From contig VBAC01000001.1 of NCBI GenBank assembly GCA_005883305.1, forward strand, positions 2,480,001 through 2,544,000: a stretch of DNA of 64,000 nt. The letters run 5' to 3'. This DNA comes from Alphaproteobacteria bacterium. Its GTDB lineage: Bacteria; Pseudomonadota; Alphaproteobacteria; Sphingomonadales; Sphingomonadaceae. Each line of letters opens with the position of its first letter. The first letter of the stretch is position 1. Positions 27,806 to 35,939 of the stretch are shown here, piece by piece. The position numbers and the translations under genes were made by a program. Below the pieces are notes generated by a model. The model was not told the DNA's origin, made no database searches, and was given only the letters and a program-made list of their open reading frames with translations.

Positions 27806-27822
27806 GAACGTTATGTAAAACC
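27806..27822. repeat. Short direct repeat, left copy (GAAYGTTATGTAAAAYC)
   Basis: The 17-nt sequence GAACGTTATGTAAAACC recurs in the same orientation at 38304-38320 with two transitions. The two copies enclose the 10.5-kb block carrying the methyltransferase and radical SAM/ABC genes. It may be a target duplication, an end sequence of a lost element, or coincidence. Confidence 0.4.
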
Positions 27823-27824
27823 GG

Positions 27825-27855
27825 GGCACCGCCCGGGCAGGCCGGCGCCGGTGCC
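27825..27855. terminator. GC-rich inverted repeat after the 3D-domain gene
   Basis: GGCACCG (27825-27831) pairs with CGGTGCC (27849-27855) around a GC-rich loop that can itself fold. It lies 40 nt past the 3D-domain stop. There is no T-run, so intrinsic termination is only a possibility. Confidence 0.3.
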
Positions 27856-27951
27856 GGGAACGGCCCCCTAGGACTCCACGAGTGCACGGCCAGGCCCCGC
27901 GTGTTAAGCCAAGACGCGGGTCGTTCGAGAGACCAAGAAGGAGGGGGCGCC

Positions 27952-29319
27952 ATGAAGGTATTCGTGTCGAGTACGTTCGACGACTTGATCGATTACCGCG
28001 AGCACGTCTTGCGCGCCCTCACCCGGTGCGAGGAAGTCTACAAGGGCATGGAGTTCTTCGGGTCGTCTCCCCGAAAGACCCTCGATTTTTGCCTCCAGCA
28101 GGTCAAGGCCTCCGACGTCGTCGTTTGCCTGGTCGGGCACCGCTACGGGTCGCGCCCCCCGGGGAGCGACATCTCGTTCACCGAACACGAGGTCAACCAC
28201 GCCCTGGAACTCGGGCTCCCGGTCCACGCCTATTTCATCGACGACGAGCAGCCCATCCCGCCCAGGTACTTCGATGTCGGTCCAGACCACGCCGCCCTCG
28301 CCGCGTTCAAGCAGCGCCTAGCCGAGCAAGTTACGCCCGCCTGGTTCACAACGCCACCCGACCTCGCGATGAAGATCATGATCGACCTCTACGGCGGGGA
28401 CTACGACGTCCGCGAAGGCGGGCAGGAAATCCAGGAGGAAGCCGCGGCGAGGCACCGGGAGTCGGCGTACGATTCCATCGCAGAGTGGTACGATCACTGG
28501 TACAAGGACCACTGGTGCAACAGGGAGCCGTTCGAGACACTGCGCGCCCTCGTCTCGAAGCACTCGGACTCTACCAAGGCAAACCCGTCGAACATCAAGA
28601 TACTAGATACCGCGTGCGGGACGGGGAATACCTACGTCTCCTTCAAGAGGGGTGGCTACGATATCAGGGGATGCGACGGCTCCGGGAAGATGCTGGCGAA
28701 GGCCACCAGGAACTGCGAGGGCCACGGCATAGACCCGAGCGGGATAGTCCGTGACCCGATAAACTGGACCGACTCCGAGGGCTACGAAAAGCACTTCGGC
28801 AACGCGGAGTTCGACGTCCTGTTGAACACCGCGAATTCTTTTTGCCACGTCCCGCCCATCGCCGAGTACATGGACGCGGCGTTGGCTAATTTCAGGGCCC
28901 TGTTAAAGCCGGGCGGGTTGCTGATCATCGACACCAAGCGGTGCATCAGGGCGGGGGAAATCGAGGGCGTGCCGCTCTACAAGGAGCTGCGATACCTGGC
29001 GCCGGACTGGGTAATCCGGACAGCCCGGGAGGAACATTGCCAGGTCCCCGGGCTGGACAACGTGCGGTTCCACACGATGCTCCACTACGACGTCGATCCC
29101 GCCTTCCCGGTAAAGGTCCCCCGCGCCCTGATCGTTCTTACGGTCCACGGCGAAGGCCTGATGCCGCAAACCGCCGTGGTCCCTTACTATCCCCTTCCCG
29201 TCGAGAAACTCGGCCGCCGAATGGCGGTCGCCGGGTTCGCGACCACGGTCTACCGCGCGATGGAGGGCCCTGCCGCCAACTGGAAATATGATATTGTTGT
29301 TGGACGAAAAGGACCCTGA
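27952..29319 (+). CDS. DUF4062 domain fused to a SAM-dependent methyltransferase
   Basis: A 455-aa protein. Residues 1-100 form a DUF4062 domain (MKVFVSSTFDDLIDYREHVL, VVCLVGHRYGS), a TIR/SLOG-like Rossmannoid fold often found at the N terminus of NTPase and defence-type proteins. Residues about 172-360 are a class I methyltransferase: YDSIAEWYDHWY, motif I ILDTACGTGN at 217-226, and GGLLIIDTK. The C-terminal 90 residues complete a small-molecule or glycine/sarcosine-type MTase fold. The ATG at 27952 has AAGGAGGGGG upstream. It is convergent with the radical SAM/ABC operon (16 nt between stops). The fusion is unusual and the substrate unknown. Codon choice differs from the core genes, consistent with transfer. 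Confidence 0.8.
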   Translation: MKVFVSSTFDDLIDYREHVLRALTRCEEVYKGMEFFGSSPRKTLDFCLQQVKASDVVVCLVGHRYGSRPPGSDISFTEHEVNHALELGLPVHAYFIDDEQPIPPRYFDVGPDHAALAAFKQRLAEQVTPAWFTTPPDLAMKIMIDLYGGDYDVREGGQEIQEEAAARHRESAYDSIAEWYDHWYKDHWCNREPFETLRALVSKHSDSTKANPSNIKILDTACGTGNTYVSFKRGGYDIRGCDGSGKMLAKATRNCEGHGIDPSGIVRDPINWTDSEGYEKHFGNAEFDVLLNTANSFCHVPPIAEYMDAALANFRALLKPGGLLIIDTKRCIRAGEIEGVPLYKELRYLAPDWVIRTAREEHCQVPGLDNVRFHTMLHYDVDPAFPVKVPRALIVLTVHGEGLMPQTAVVPYYPLPVEKLGRRMAVAGFATTVYRAMEGPAANWKYDIVVGRKGP

Positions 29320-29335
29320 TGCAGGCGCCCGCTAT

Positions 29336-29947
29336 TCAACCGGCCTGGATATTCAGCTGACCCGAGGAAACAACGGCGTCGTGTTCGATGGCGACAACAG
29401 CCATCCCAGAATCCGCCCGACGCTTCTCTACCAGCCGTTGCATGGCCAGGGCGGTCTGCTTATCGACCATCGACGTCGCCTCGTCGAGGATCAGCAACAG
29501 CGGATTGCCCAACATCGCGCCAATCAGATTGAAGCGCTGGCACTCGCCTCCCGACAGCTCCAACGGACGCTTCTCCAAGAGGTCGGGATGCAATTCCAAT
29601 TGATCGCATAGGTCAAGGGCGGGCCTAAGGTCGGCCGGGAGAGCGCGATTGTCTTTCAGCCAGTCGCGTACTTTCCAGCGGGGGTTCATGCTGGCGAACG
29701 GATCTTGAAAGATCATTCGGATCGGCGCGGGTTGTTGGTGCATAGGCGGCAGCTGAATCCTTCGCCCAGCGCTCGGTTTGAGTAGCCCCGCGATCAGTAG
29801 GGCCAAGGTCGTTTTTCCGACGCCGGAGGCACCACTGATCAAGAGGCGTTCGCCCTCATTCACCGCCAAGGAAATATCCCGCATCACAGGGAGCAAACGG
29901 CCCTCCCGAGTAATGCTGCACGACTCCAGTCGCAGCAGCTCTACCAT
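29336..29947 (-). CDS. ABC transporter ATPase (Opp/Dpp type), second subunit
   Basis: A 203-aa nucleotide-binding subunit. Walker A GASGVGKT, Q-loop region IFQDPFASMNPRW (the Dpp/Opp-type motif), signature LSGGECQ and Walker B LLLILDEAT with the switch histidine in AIEHD are all present. It is shorter than typical OppF (about 320 aa) and lacks the C-terminal oligopeptide/dipeptide extension. It is the last gene of a seven-gene operon and its start overlaps the preceding ATPase by 7 nt. Confidence 0.85.
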   Translation of the reverse strand: MVELLRLESCSITREGRLLPVMRDISLAVNEGERLLISGASGVGKTTLALLIAGLLKPSAGRRIQLPPMHQQPAPIRMIFQDPFASMNPRWKVRDWLKDNRALPADLRPALDLCDQLELHPDLLEKRPLELSGGECQRFNLIGAMLGNPLLLILDEATSMVDKQTALAMQRLVEKRRADSGMAVVAIEHDAVVSSGQLNIQAG

Positions 29948-30654
29948 TCCAGCTTTCCGCTCTCGCCGTTCTTTAGCGATACCGTCGTGCCGTGCCGCTC
30001 CACCAACAGGTGGCCATCCGCGATTCCCGTGGCGCGCCTATCATGGGTCACAAGAATAACTCCCATTTGGCCGTCCTTCGGCAGTGATCTTATCAGCTCC
30101 AGCATCCGCCGTGCAGCGTCGGCATCGAGGCCGACAGTTGGCTCGTCAACCACAAGAAGATGCGGCTGTCGGGCGACCGCAAGGCAGATCGCAAATCTCT
30201 GCGCCATGCCCCCACTGAGCTGGGACGCGTGAAGATTGCTCGTCGTCGCGGGATCGAGGCCCACTCTTTCCAAGTGATCCTCGGGACCTGGCTGGGAGCA
30301 TGGATCGCCATGACTCCACCTGATCACTTCCCGCAAAAGCGCACTGCAAGTAATCGCGGACGGTAAAGCGGAAGCCGGCGACTGAGGAACATAGGCGATG
30401 TCGTCATGCGCTATCGGAAGGGAACCGCCCGACGGTAGCCAACGCTCCGAGGTCGGCTCGTTGGACGCAAAAAGACCGCTCGGGAGTAGCCCTGCCAGCG
30501 CACGGGCGAATAGCGACTTGCCTGCACCCGAGCGACCGACCACGGCCAGACACCGATCGAAACAGGCCATCCCCGGCTCGTACCGCACCACCAGTTGGCG
30601 TCCGCGCATGGCGATATCGAATTCTGGCCAGCGGATGGAGAATAGGCGGCTCAT
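29941..30654 (-). CDS. ABC transporter ATPase (Opp/Dpp type), first subunit
   Basis: A 237-aa nucleotide-binding subunit with Walker A GRSGAGKS, Q-loop YVPQSP, signature LSGGMAQR, Walker B LLVVDEPT and switch histidine LVTHDRR. It is compact, without the C-terminal peptide-transporter extension. It pairs with the next gene to form a heterodimeric motor for the two permeases encoded just upstream; 4-nt and 7-nt overlaps on either side show translational coupling. The transported substrate is presumably a peptide or peptide-like product (inference). Confidence 0.86.
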   Translation of the reverse strand: MSRLFSIRWPEFDIAMRGRQLVVRYEPGMACFDRCLAVVGRSGAGKSLFARALAGLLPSGLFASNEPTSERWLPSGGSLPIAHDDIAYVPQSPASALPSAITCSALLREVIRWSHGDPCSQPGPEDHLERVGLDPATTSNLHASQLSGGMAQRFAICLAVARQPHLLVVDEPTVGLDADAARRMLELIRSLPKDGQMGVILVTHDRRATGIADGHLLVERHGTTVSLKNGESGKLEW

Positions 30655-31451
30655 TCGAGCCCCCCCTTATCTCCGCCCAGTCGCGTCCGGGCAATCAGCA
30701 CCAAGCCGATCGCGATGGTAGAGGCGACCAAGGCAGCCGGAAGCCAGACCCACGCAAAACCACCTCCCAGCCGCAATGCTTCCGAAGTCACGTTACCTAG
30801 TGTCGGGCGGCTCAGAGGAACCGTGAACCCGAGGAATTCCAGTCCGGCCTGAACCGACAGGATTTCGACGAACACCAGAAGGACGATGGCACTGAAACCG
30901 CGCAGCGCGTTGGGGAGCGCATGGACCGCAAGCATCCGCAATTTACTGTGTCCGGACAACTGCCCAACGAAGACATAAGGCCGCTCACGCTGCGCTGCTA
31001 ATTGACTACGCACGACCCGCCAGACTGGAATCCAGAAGTAGAGGATCAGGATCAGGTTCACCGGCGCTCCGGCGGTAAAAAACAAAAGTGCAAGCACGAG
31101 CGAAGGGAAGCTACGGATCGCATCAGCAAACGAAAGAAGCACAGTGTCCGGCCACCGCTTCCACCAACTTGCAGATATCACCGCCGCGAGGAGACCCAGC
31201 AGGAGTGAGGCCACCAGCACGACCGCGGCCCATAGCACTGAGTAAGCCGCCGCCGACAACGTGACGTGCGCCACATCCCGTCCGAGCCGGTCGGTTCCGA
31301 GAAGATGCGGCCATCCCGGCGAAGCCAGCGGCATAGTCTCAATTCCGGTCCCGGGATCCGGTACCCATAAGGCAGCTGCGATCAGGGTCGCGCAAATCGC
31401 GGCCATCGCAGTGAGCAGGGCTGCGCGAGAGCGGAGCCTCCGCCCGCTCAA
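30651..31451 (-). CDS. ABC transporter permease, DppC/OppC-like
   Basis: A 266-aa membrane protein. The family signature HLLGTDRLGRDV lies near residue 50, after a first transmembrane helix. About five more helices follow, with the EAA-loop region around SGHSKLRMLAVHALPNALRG. It would form a heterodimeric channel with the permease encoded immediately upstream, whose stop codon overlaps this start by 4 nt. Normal length and intact. Confidence 0.85.
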   Translation of the reverse strand: MSGRRLRSRAALLTAMAAICATLIAAALWVPDPGTGIETMPLASPGWPHLLGTDRLGRDVAHVTLSAAAYSVLWAAVVLVASLLLGLLAAVISASWWKRWPDTVLLSFADAIRSFPSLVLALLFFTAGAPVNLILILYFWIPVWRVVRSQLAAQRERPYVFVGQLSGHSKLRMLAVHALPNALRGFSAIVLLVFVEILSVQAGLEFLGFTVPLSRPTLGNVTSEALRLGGGFAWVWLPAALVASTIAIGLVLIARTRLGGDKGGLE

Positions 31452-32350
31452 TTGAGCCGCCGATCTGCCCGCGCGGCCACCGCATCGGCGATACCCTGCA
31501 CAAAGGTGAGGATGACTGCGAGGACGAGGCTTCCAAATGCGACGATCGCAAGATCGCCATTGTCGCAGGCCCGCATGAACATGACGCCGAAACCGGGAAG
31601 CCCGAATACGAACTCCGCAAAGGTCAACGCCGTCAAGGCCGGCGCCACGCTATTGGCTGTGGCGGCCAGAACCGAAGGCATTGCACCGCGCATCAGGATC
31701 GAAACCATTCGGTCGGCCGGAGCCCGCATCAGCATCAGAAAGTCGGCCTGACGCGAGCGGTCAGCGCGAAAATCCAAGCGATCCAAAAGGATGAGCGAAA
31801 CGGACGCCATAACCACCAGCGCAGATACGAAGATGGCTAGCCCCTCATAAAGCACCCGCGCCTGTGAGGGCGCAAACGCAAGAAACGATCCGAACACCAT
31901 CAGCAGCAGAGCAAGCAGCACAAAGCTTGGCATAGCCGCAGCAGCCACGAGGCCGAACCTCCCCGCGCGCCAATCGTTGGTAACGATGCGCGGCACCAGC
32001 CACAAAGCTGCCAAGGATCCAAGGGGTACAGCAACCGCCAGCCGCGCCAGCGTTGTGGAAAGCGCACCGGCGACCAAGGGCACAACCGGCTGGCCGAATA
32101 CGATCGAGACGCCGAAATCGCCTTGCAGCATCCGCGACGCGACGAGCACCAGCCGTTCGTGCAAGGGAGCGTCGAACCCGAACCGCGCGTTGAGCGCCGC
32201 GACCGCGCTCTCGTCGGCTAATGGACCGAGAACCGCTCGCGCGGGGTTAAGCGGTAGCACTGCAAAGGCTAGGAACACGACCAAATAGACGAGAAGCGCC
32301 GTTATGATCGCCCTCGCCAGGACGGTGAACCAGATGCGAGCTGTGCCCAT
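31448..32350 (-). CDS. ABC transporter permease, DppB/OppB-like
   Basis: A 300-aa membrane protein with six predicted helices. N-terminal LVYLVVFLAFAVLPLNPARA and the motif RFGFDAPLHERLV followed by GDFGVSIVFGQPV are typical of DppB-type permeases. The EAA-like loop ADFLMLMRAPADRMVSILMRG lies before the last two helices. It starts 10 nt downstream of the AAA+ gene, which is an unusual partner to find inside a transporter operon. Confidence 0.86.
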   Translation of the reverse strand: MGTARIWFTVLARAIITALLVYLVVFLAFAVLPLNPARAVLGPLADESAVAALNARFGFDAPLHERLVLVASRMLQGDFGVSIVFGQPVVPLVAGALSTTLARLAVAVPLGSLAALWLVPRIVTNDWRAGRFGLVAAAAMPSFVLLALLLMVFGSFLAFAPSQARVLYEGLAIFVSALVVMASVSLILLDRLDFRADRSRQADFLMLMRAPADRMVSILMRGAMPSVLAATANSVAPALTALTFAEFVFGLPGFGVMFMRACDNGDLAIVAFGSLVLAVILTFVQGIADAVAARADRRLN

Positions 32351-32360
32351 TGGTCTCCCG

Positions 32361-34349
32361 TCAAACTTCTTGCGCCGCCCGGGCGATCTGACTCAAGAAC
32401 CGTTCAGGCAAGACACCCTTTTCTCCAAATCGTAAATTGCCAAGATCCTCTTGGCACAGCAGCCGTTCGAGTCCGTTGCCGCGCCGGGTGAGATCGATCG
32501 TGGTGAAAGCCTCATTCATAAGCTTCCGAATTTGTGCCGATCCAATGTCGGCCACGCCGTCCGCTCTCTGAATACGAAGTTCGAAAAGGCGGTCGAAGAC
32601 GACCCGGCAGGCCTGACGCACGGCGCGAACACTATCGTGGCATCGATCGATGCCCCCAACCTCAAACGGAGGCAAATAGCGATCTTTGCATGGTGGCGTG
32701 GTCACCACGGGAAGGACCGAGTTCAGAGGGGAAGGCCCGTCCAGAGACGGACGGCCGGGGCCGGGCAAACAATATTCCTCAAATTTCGCCTCTTTAGTAT
32801 TCCTGTCGTTCGCTCGAAGCTGCAACGAGAATACCGAATATGTCCCGAGGTAACGAGAGAGCCCCTCCGAAACGCAAATCATGAGCGCTGAAGGCTGAAG
32901 CCGCTCGCCGTTCACGTTTTGACCCCGAGTGAACAAAAGATCGTGCGCTGCACGGTCAATCCGCGACCGGGGCCTGCAAAGAGCTTGCAGCGACTTTTCC
33001 CACCCTTCCTTCTGATTACACTTAGAAAGACCAAGGCCGAGCATGAAACTGAAGATCAGGCCCTGAATGTAATTTGGGCAGTGATCATCCGACACAAGGG
33101 GCGACGAAATCGGGTTCTGGATCGCAATCTGCGTGGAAAAGCGGCTCCAGATATCCTGCGGTAGGTCGGATGTAGAGCGCGTCGAAGTGAACGCCCCAGC
33201 GACGATCCAATTGATCCCGTCAGTCTCGCGGACGCTCCGTGCGTTGACGGGGACAAATTCGCCGGACTCCCAAACCCGCAACAGCTCGGCATAAGTTGAG
33301 TCAGCGTCAGATCCTAACTTGTCGAATTCATCAAGAAAGATCGTACCACCACGGCATTTGTCGATTAATCCTTGGATCACGGCACCGTCCTTCTCCTCTC
33401 CTAGGACCTCGCGTTTGAACTGATCCAAATTCATGCCGGCAACCGACCTAGCGCTGAACTTTGGCCCGCCCTTCCTCTCGTCGATTCGCGAGCCGCTGTG
33501 AATTGCGGTTGCAAAGCCCTCCTTGCCCGACCCGGGCTCACCTTGGATGAAAACGATTTTCGGAGTGGATACGCTCATCCCAAGTTCAAGCGCTTCGAGA
33601 TTCTGCTGCATGATAGGCGAGAGCTTTCGATCCGTAATCTCAGCAGTTCCGTTATCCGCAGGTCCCTCTGGGGGCTTAACCTCCAATTCGTAGCAAGCGA
33701 GCGCTACCGGCCACATCTTATTACCATTCGGTTTTGGGAAGCGCGGGAGGATATAGGTGCTTGCATATTCACCGTACGGAGCCCGGCGGAACGTGGTCCT
33801 GCAGCGAGACTTTAGAATGACTCCGCCCGTCGGGCTTTTCTCATAGCCAATAATTTCGATTTCGTGATCAATAAACCCGGCGTATAGCCAAGGGAATTCG
33901 GCTCGCATCCATGGGCTTACTTCCTTATTTCCCCCGTCAGGATATACCTCTTCAAAAATAGGTTGTAATTGATTTTCAAAAAATAATTCGCAATCATCTT
34001 TAGATAAAACCTCGAATGTGGCGCTCCTCAAGGCCTTCTCCCCCGCGAATACTACGTCATAAGATATTGCGACATTATCCCTGTTCGAGGAACCTGTACC
34101 AGAAGTTACATATTGAAGAGTAAAGTGAAAATACTTTGGAATTTCTCTTTGATTTATAAGCTCGCTAACTATCCCTACAATGTAGGGGGGTGGCGTGGCC
34201 CAATCTGGCTTCGGGCTTGAGAAGAACCCTAAAACATCATCGTCTTTAAATTCCTTATTCACCCGCAATGCATATTTGACTTCGCTCGGGTCAATTGAGA
34301 AATGATAAAGAACTTCAGCCGAAAATCGGAACGGGTCTGGTTCTTCCAT
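32361..34349 (-). CDS. Sigma54-interaction-type AAA+ ATPase with unknown N-terminal domain
   Basis: A 662-aa protein. Residues about 1-240 are an unrecognised domain. The AAA+ core follows: Walker A GEPGSGKE (about 270-277), Walker B GGTIFLDEFDKL (about 335-345), a sensor-I-like WIVAGAF and a WSRF arginine element. It most resembles sigma54 activators, but no clear GAFTGA loop and no C-terminal HTH were seen, so it may be a remodelling ATPase rather than a transcription factor (inference). The start is the ATG at 34349 behind a G-rich site. The DNA of the N-terminal half is clearly more AT-rich than its surroundings. It sits between the solute-binding protein and the permeases in one operon. 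Confidence 0.72.
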   Translation of the reverse strand: MEEPDPFRFSAEVLYHFSIDPSEVKYALRVNKEFKDDDVLGFFSSPKPDWATPPPYIVGIVSELINQREIPKYFHFTLQYVTSGTGSSNRDNVAISYDVVFAGEKALRSATFEVLSKDDCELFFENQLQPIFEEVYPDGGNKEVSPWMRAEFPWLYAGFIDHEIEIIGYEKSPTGGVILKSRCRTTFRRAPYGEYASTYILPRFPKPNGNKMWPVALACYELEVKPPEGPADNGTAEITDRKLSPIMQQNLEALELGMSVSTPKIVFIQGEPGSGKEGFATAIHSGSRIDERKGGPKFSARSVAGMNLDQFKREVLGEEKDGAVIQGLIDKCRGGTIFLDEFDKLGSDADSTYAELLRVWESGEFVPVNARSVRETDGINWIVAGAFTSTRSTSDLPQDIWSRFSTQIAIQNPISSPLVSDDHCPNYIQGLIFSFMLGLGLSKCNQKEGWEKSLQALCRPRSRIDRAAHDLLFTRGQNVNGERLQPSALMICVSEGLSRYLGTYSVFSLQLRANDRNTKEAKFEEYCLPGPGRPSLDGPSPLNSVLPVVTTPPCKDRYLPPFEVGGIDRCHDSVRAVRQACRVVFDRLFELRIQRADGVADIGSAQIRKLMNEAFTTIDLTRRGNGLERLLCQEDLGNLRFGEKGVLPERFLSQIARAAQEV

Positions 34350-34376
34350 ATTCTGCCCCCCCAAAGAAGCCCCAAC

Positions 34377-35939
34377 CTAGCTCCAACGCAATCCCGCGTA
34401 GATGGGCAACCCGGCGCTGCGCGGCAGGGTCATTGGCGAAGTGGAAGCGCGCAGCCTTGGTGGCTTCAGGATCCACACCGTCGGCGCGCGGTCCAAAAGC
34501 TCATCAAGAGCCCGGCCGAGGGCGGCCTGCTGAAGGCCGGCGCCGTCGACCGTGACATATTCCTCGAACGCCGCCTCAAAGGCGGGGTCGTTGAAGCGCA
34601 TGACGTTAGGAATCGGCGCGGCGGCCGCTCGGTACATCCATAAATACTGCTCTGGAGAAGGCACATAGGGCCCATAATATGCTAGAGCCATCTGGTAATT
34701 GCCGGCGGCAGCCACAGAGAAGAAGTCGCCTCTCCCATATATCGGGGTCACCGTAAGGCCGATCTGTGCCCATTGTCGAACCAGGAGCTCCGCAATGATG
34801 CGTGCCTCGTCGACTGGCTCGACCAGCATCTCTAGGACGCGAGCGGGAGGGGGAACCGACGCGACCAACGCCTGGGCGCGGGGTCCGTCCAAGATAAGTT
34901 GTTTTCCTTCGAAACCGGGGACAGGAACGGGACCGCCATATGCGCTGCCGCCTCCGAGGCGCGCGACCAGAGCGTTCCGATCGATGCCGAGATTCAGCGC
35001 CTTCCCTAACGCCGGCCCGTGAGGACCGTTGAAGGGAGCCCTGGTCTGATTGAGAGCTATCAAGCGAAGCTCGGTATGCGGATATTCCTCTATCCGGTAG
35101 CGGTCTCCAGCCTGACCTCGCATGACGCTAAGCGCACTCGAGTTGAACTCCGCGTAGTCGAGTCCGCCAGAGCGCAACTCGGCGGCACCCAGCGCCTCGC
35201 TCGAGATCCCTCTTACGATGATCGTCTCCGGTGCATCCCCCGACACTTCCGCCCAGTGGCCGGGATAGCGACGGAGTGTGACGGTCTGGGCGGCTCTGTC
35301 GAAAGAGACAAGTTCGTACGCGCCCGTGCCTCGTACCGCACCGCCTTCGTCGGGAGTGCCAGCCGGCACAATGCTCAAGAATGAGGTCGACAGCCGATCA
35401 AGCAGGAAATTGAATGGCTTAAGAAGGCTGAAGACAACCGTATCGCCTTCGACGCGAAGGCCTGAGATCGATCGCGCCCGGCCCGCGACCAGCTCAGCAG
35501 CCCCCTGGAGGATGTCAACTAGAAGCGTCCGCGCATACCCTGGGATCCGCACGGCCCTCGTCAATGAATCAGCCACATCGGCAGGCGTCAGCGATTTCGC
35601 TGCGTTCGTGCCTTCAGCATGGAACGTGACGCCCTGACGGATTCGGAATCGCCATTCCCGGCGATCAGGCGAAACCGACCATTCTCGAGCCAACCGCGGT
35701 TCAACTCTGCCATCTGGTCCTTGCTGCACCAGCCGGTCAAAGATGTTCCAGACCATGCTGATTGGGGACTCGGTTCCGGCCTGAGCTGGATCCAGGCTCG
35801 TGATCTCTCCGCGTCCGATCAACCCTATCCGGAATGGACCCTGCCGTCGTTCGCCGGGTCTACCAAGAAACCAGTAGCCCGTGGCTGCCGCTCCAACCGC
35901 CGCGGCCCCGCCAAGGATCACTGACCTCCTAGTGGGCAT
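34377..35939 (-). CDS. Family 5 extracellular solute-binding protein
   Basis: A 520-aa periplasmic component of an Opp/Dpp-type transporter. The N terminus (MPTRRSVILGGAAAVGAAAT) has a twin-arginine-like signal. The family features GEITSLDPAQAGT, FDRLVQQGPDGRVEPRLAREW and the central RVFGxxxLGID-type region ALGKALNLGIDRNALV are present. The start overlaps the radical SAM stop by 11 nt, so translation is coupled. Located directly beside a radical SAM enzyme, it may bind a modified peptide (inference). Confidence 0.86.
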   Translation of the reverse strand: MPTRRSVILGGAAAVGAAATGYWFLGRPGERRQGPFRIGLIGRGEITSLDPAQAGTESPISMVWNIFDRLVQQGPDGRVEPRLAREWSVSPDRREWRFRIRQGVTFHAEGTNAAKSLTPADVADSLTRAVRIPGYARTLLVDILQGAAELVAGRARSISGLRVEGDTVVFSLLKPFNFLLDRLSTSFLSIVPAGTPDEGGAVRGTGAYELVSFDRAAQTVTLRRYPGHWAEVSGDAPETIIVRGISSEALGAAELRSGGLDYAEFNSSALSVMRGQAGDRYRIEEYPHTELRLIALNQTRAPFNGPHGPALGKALNLGIDRNALVARLGGGSAYGGPVPVPGFEGKQLILDGPRAQALVASVPPPARVLEMLVEPVDEARIIAELLVRQWAQIGLTVTPIYGRGDFFSVAAAGNYQMALAYYGPYVPSPEQYLWMYRAAAAPIPNVMRFNDPAFEAAFEEYVTVDGAGLQQAALGRALDELLDRAPTVWILKPPRLRASTSPMTLPRSAGLPIYAGLRWS

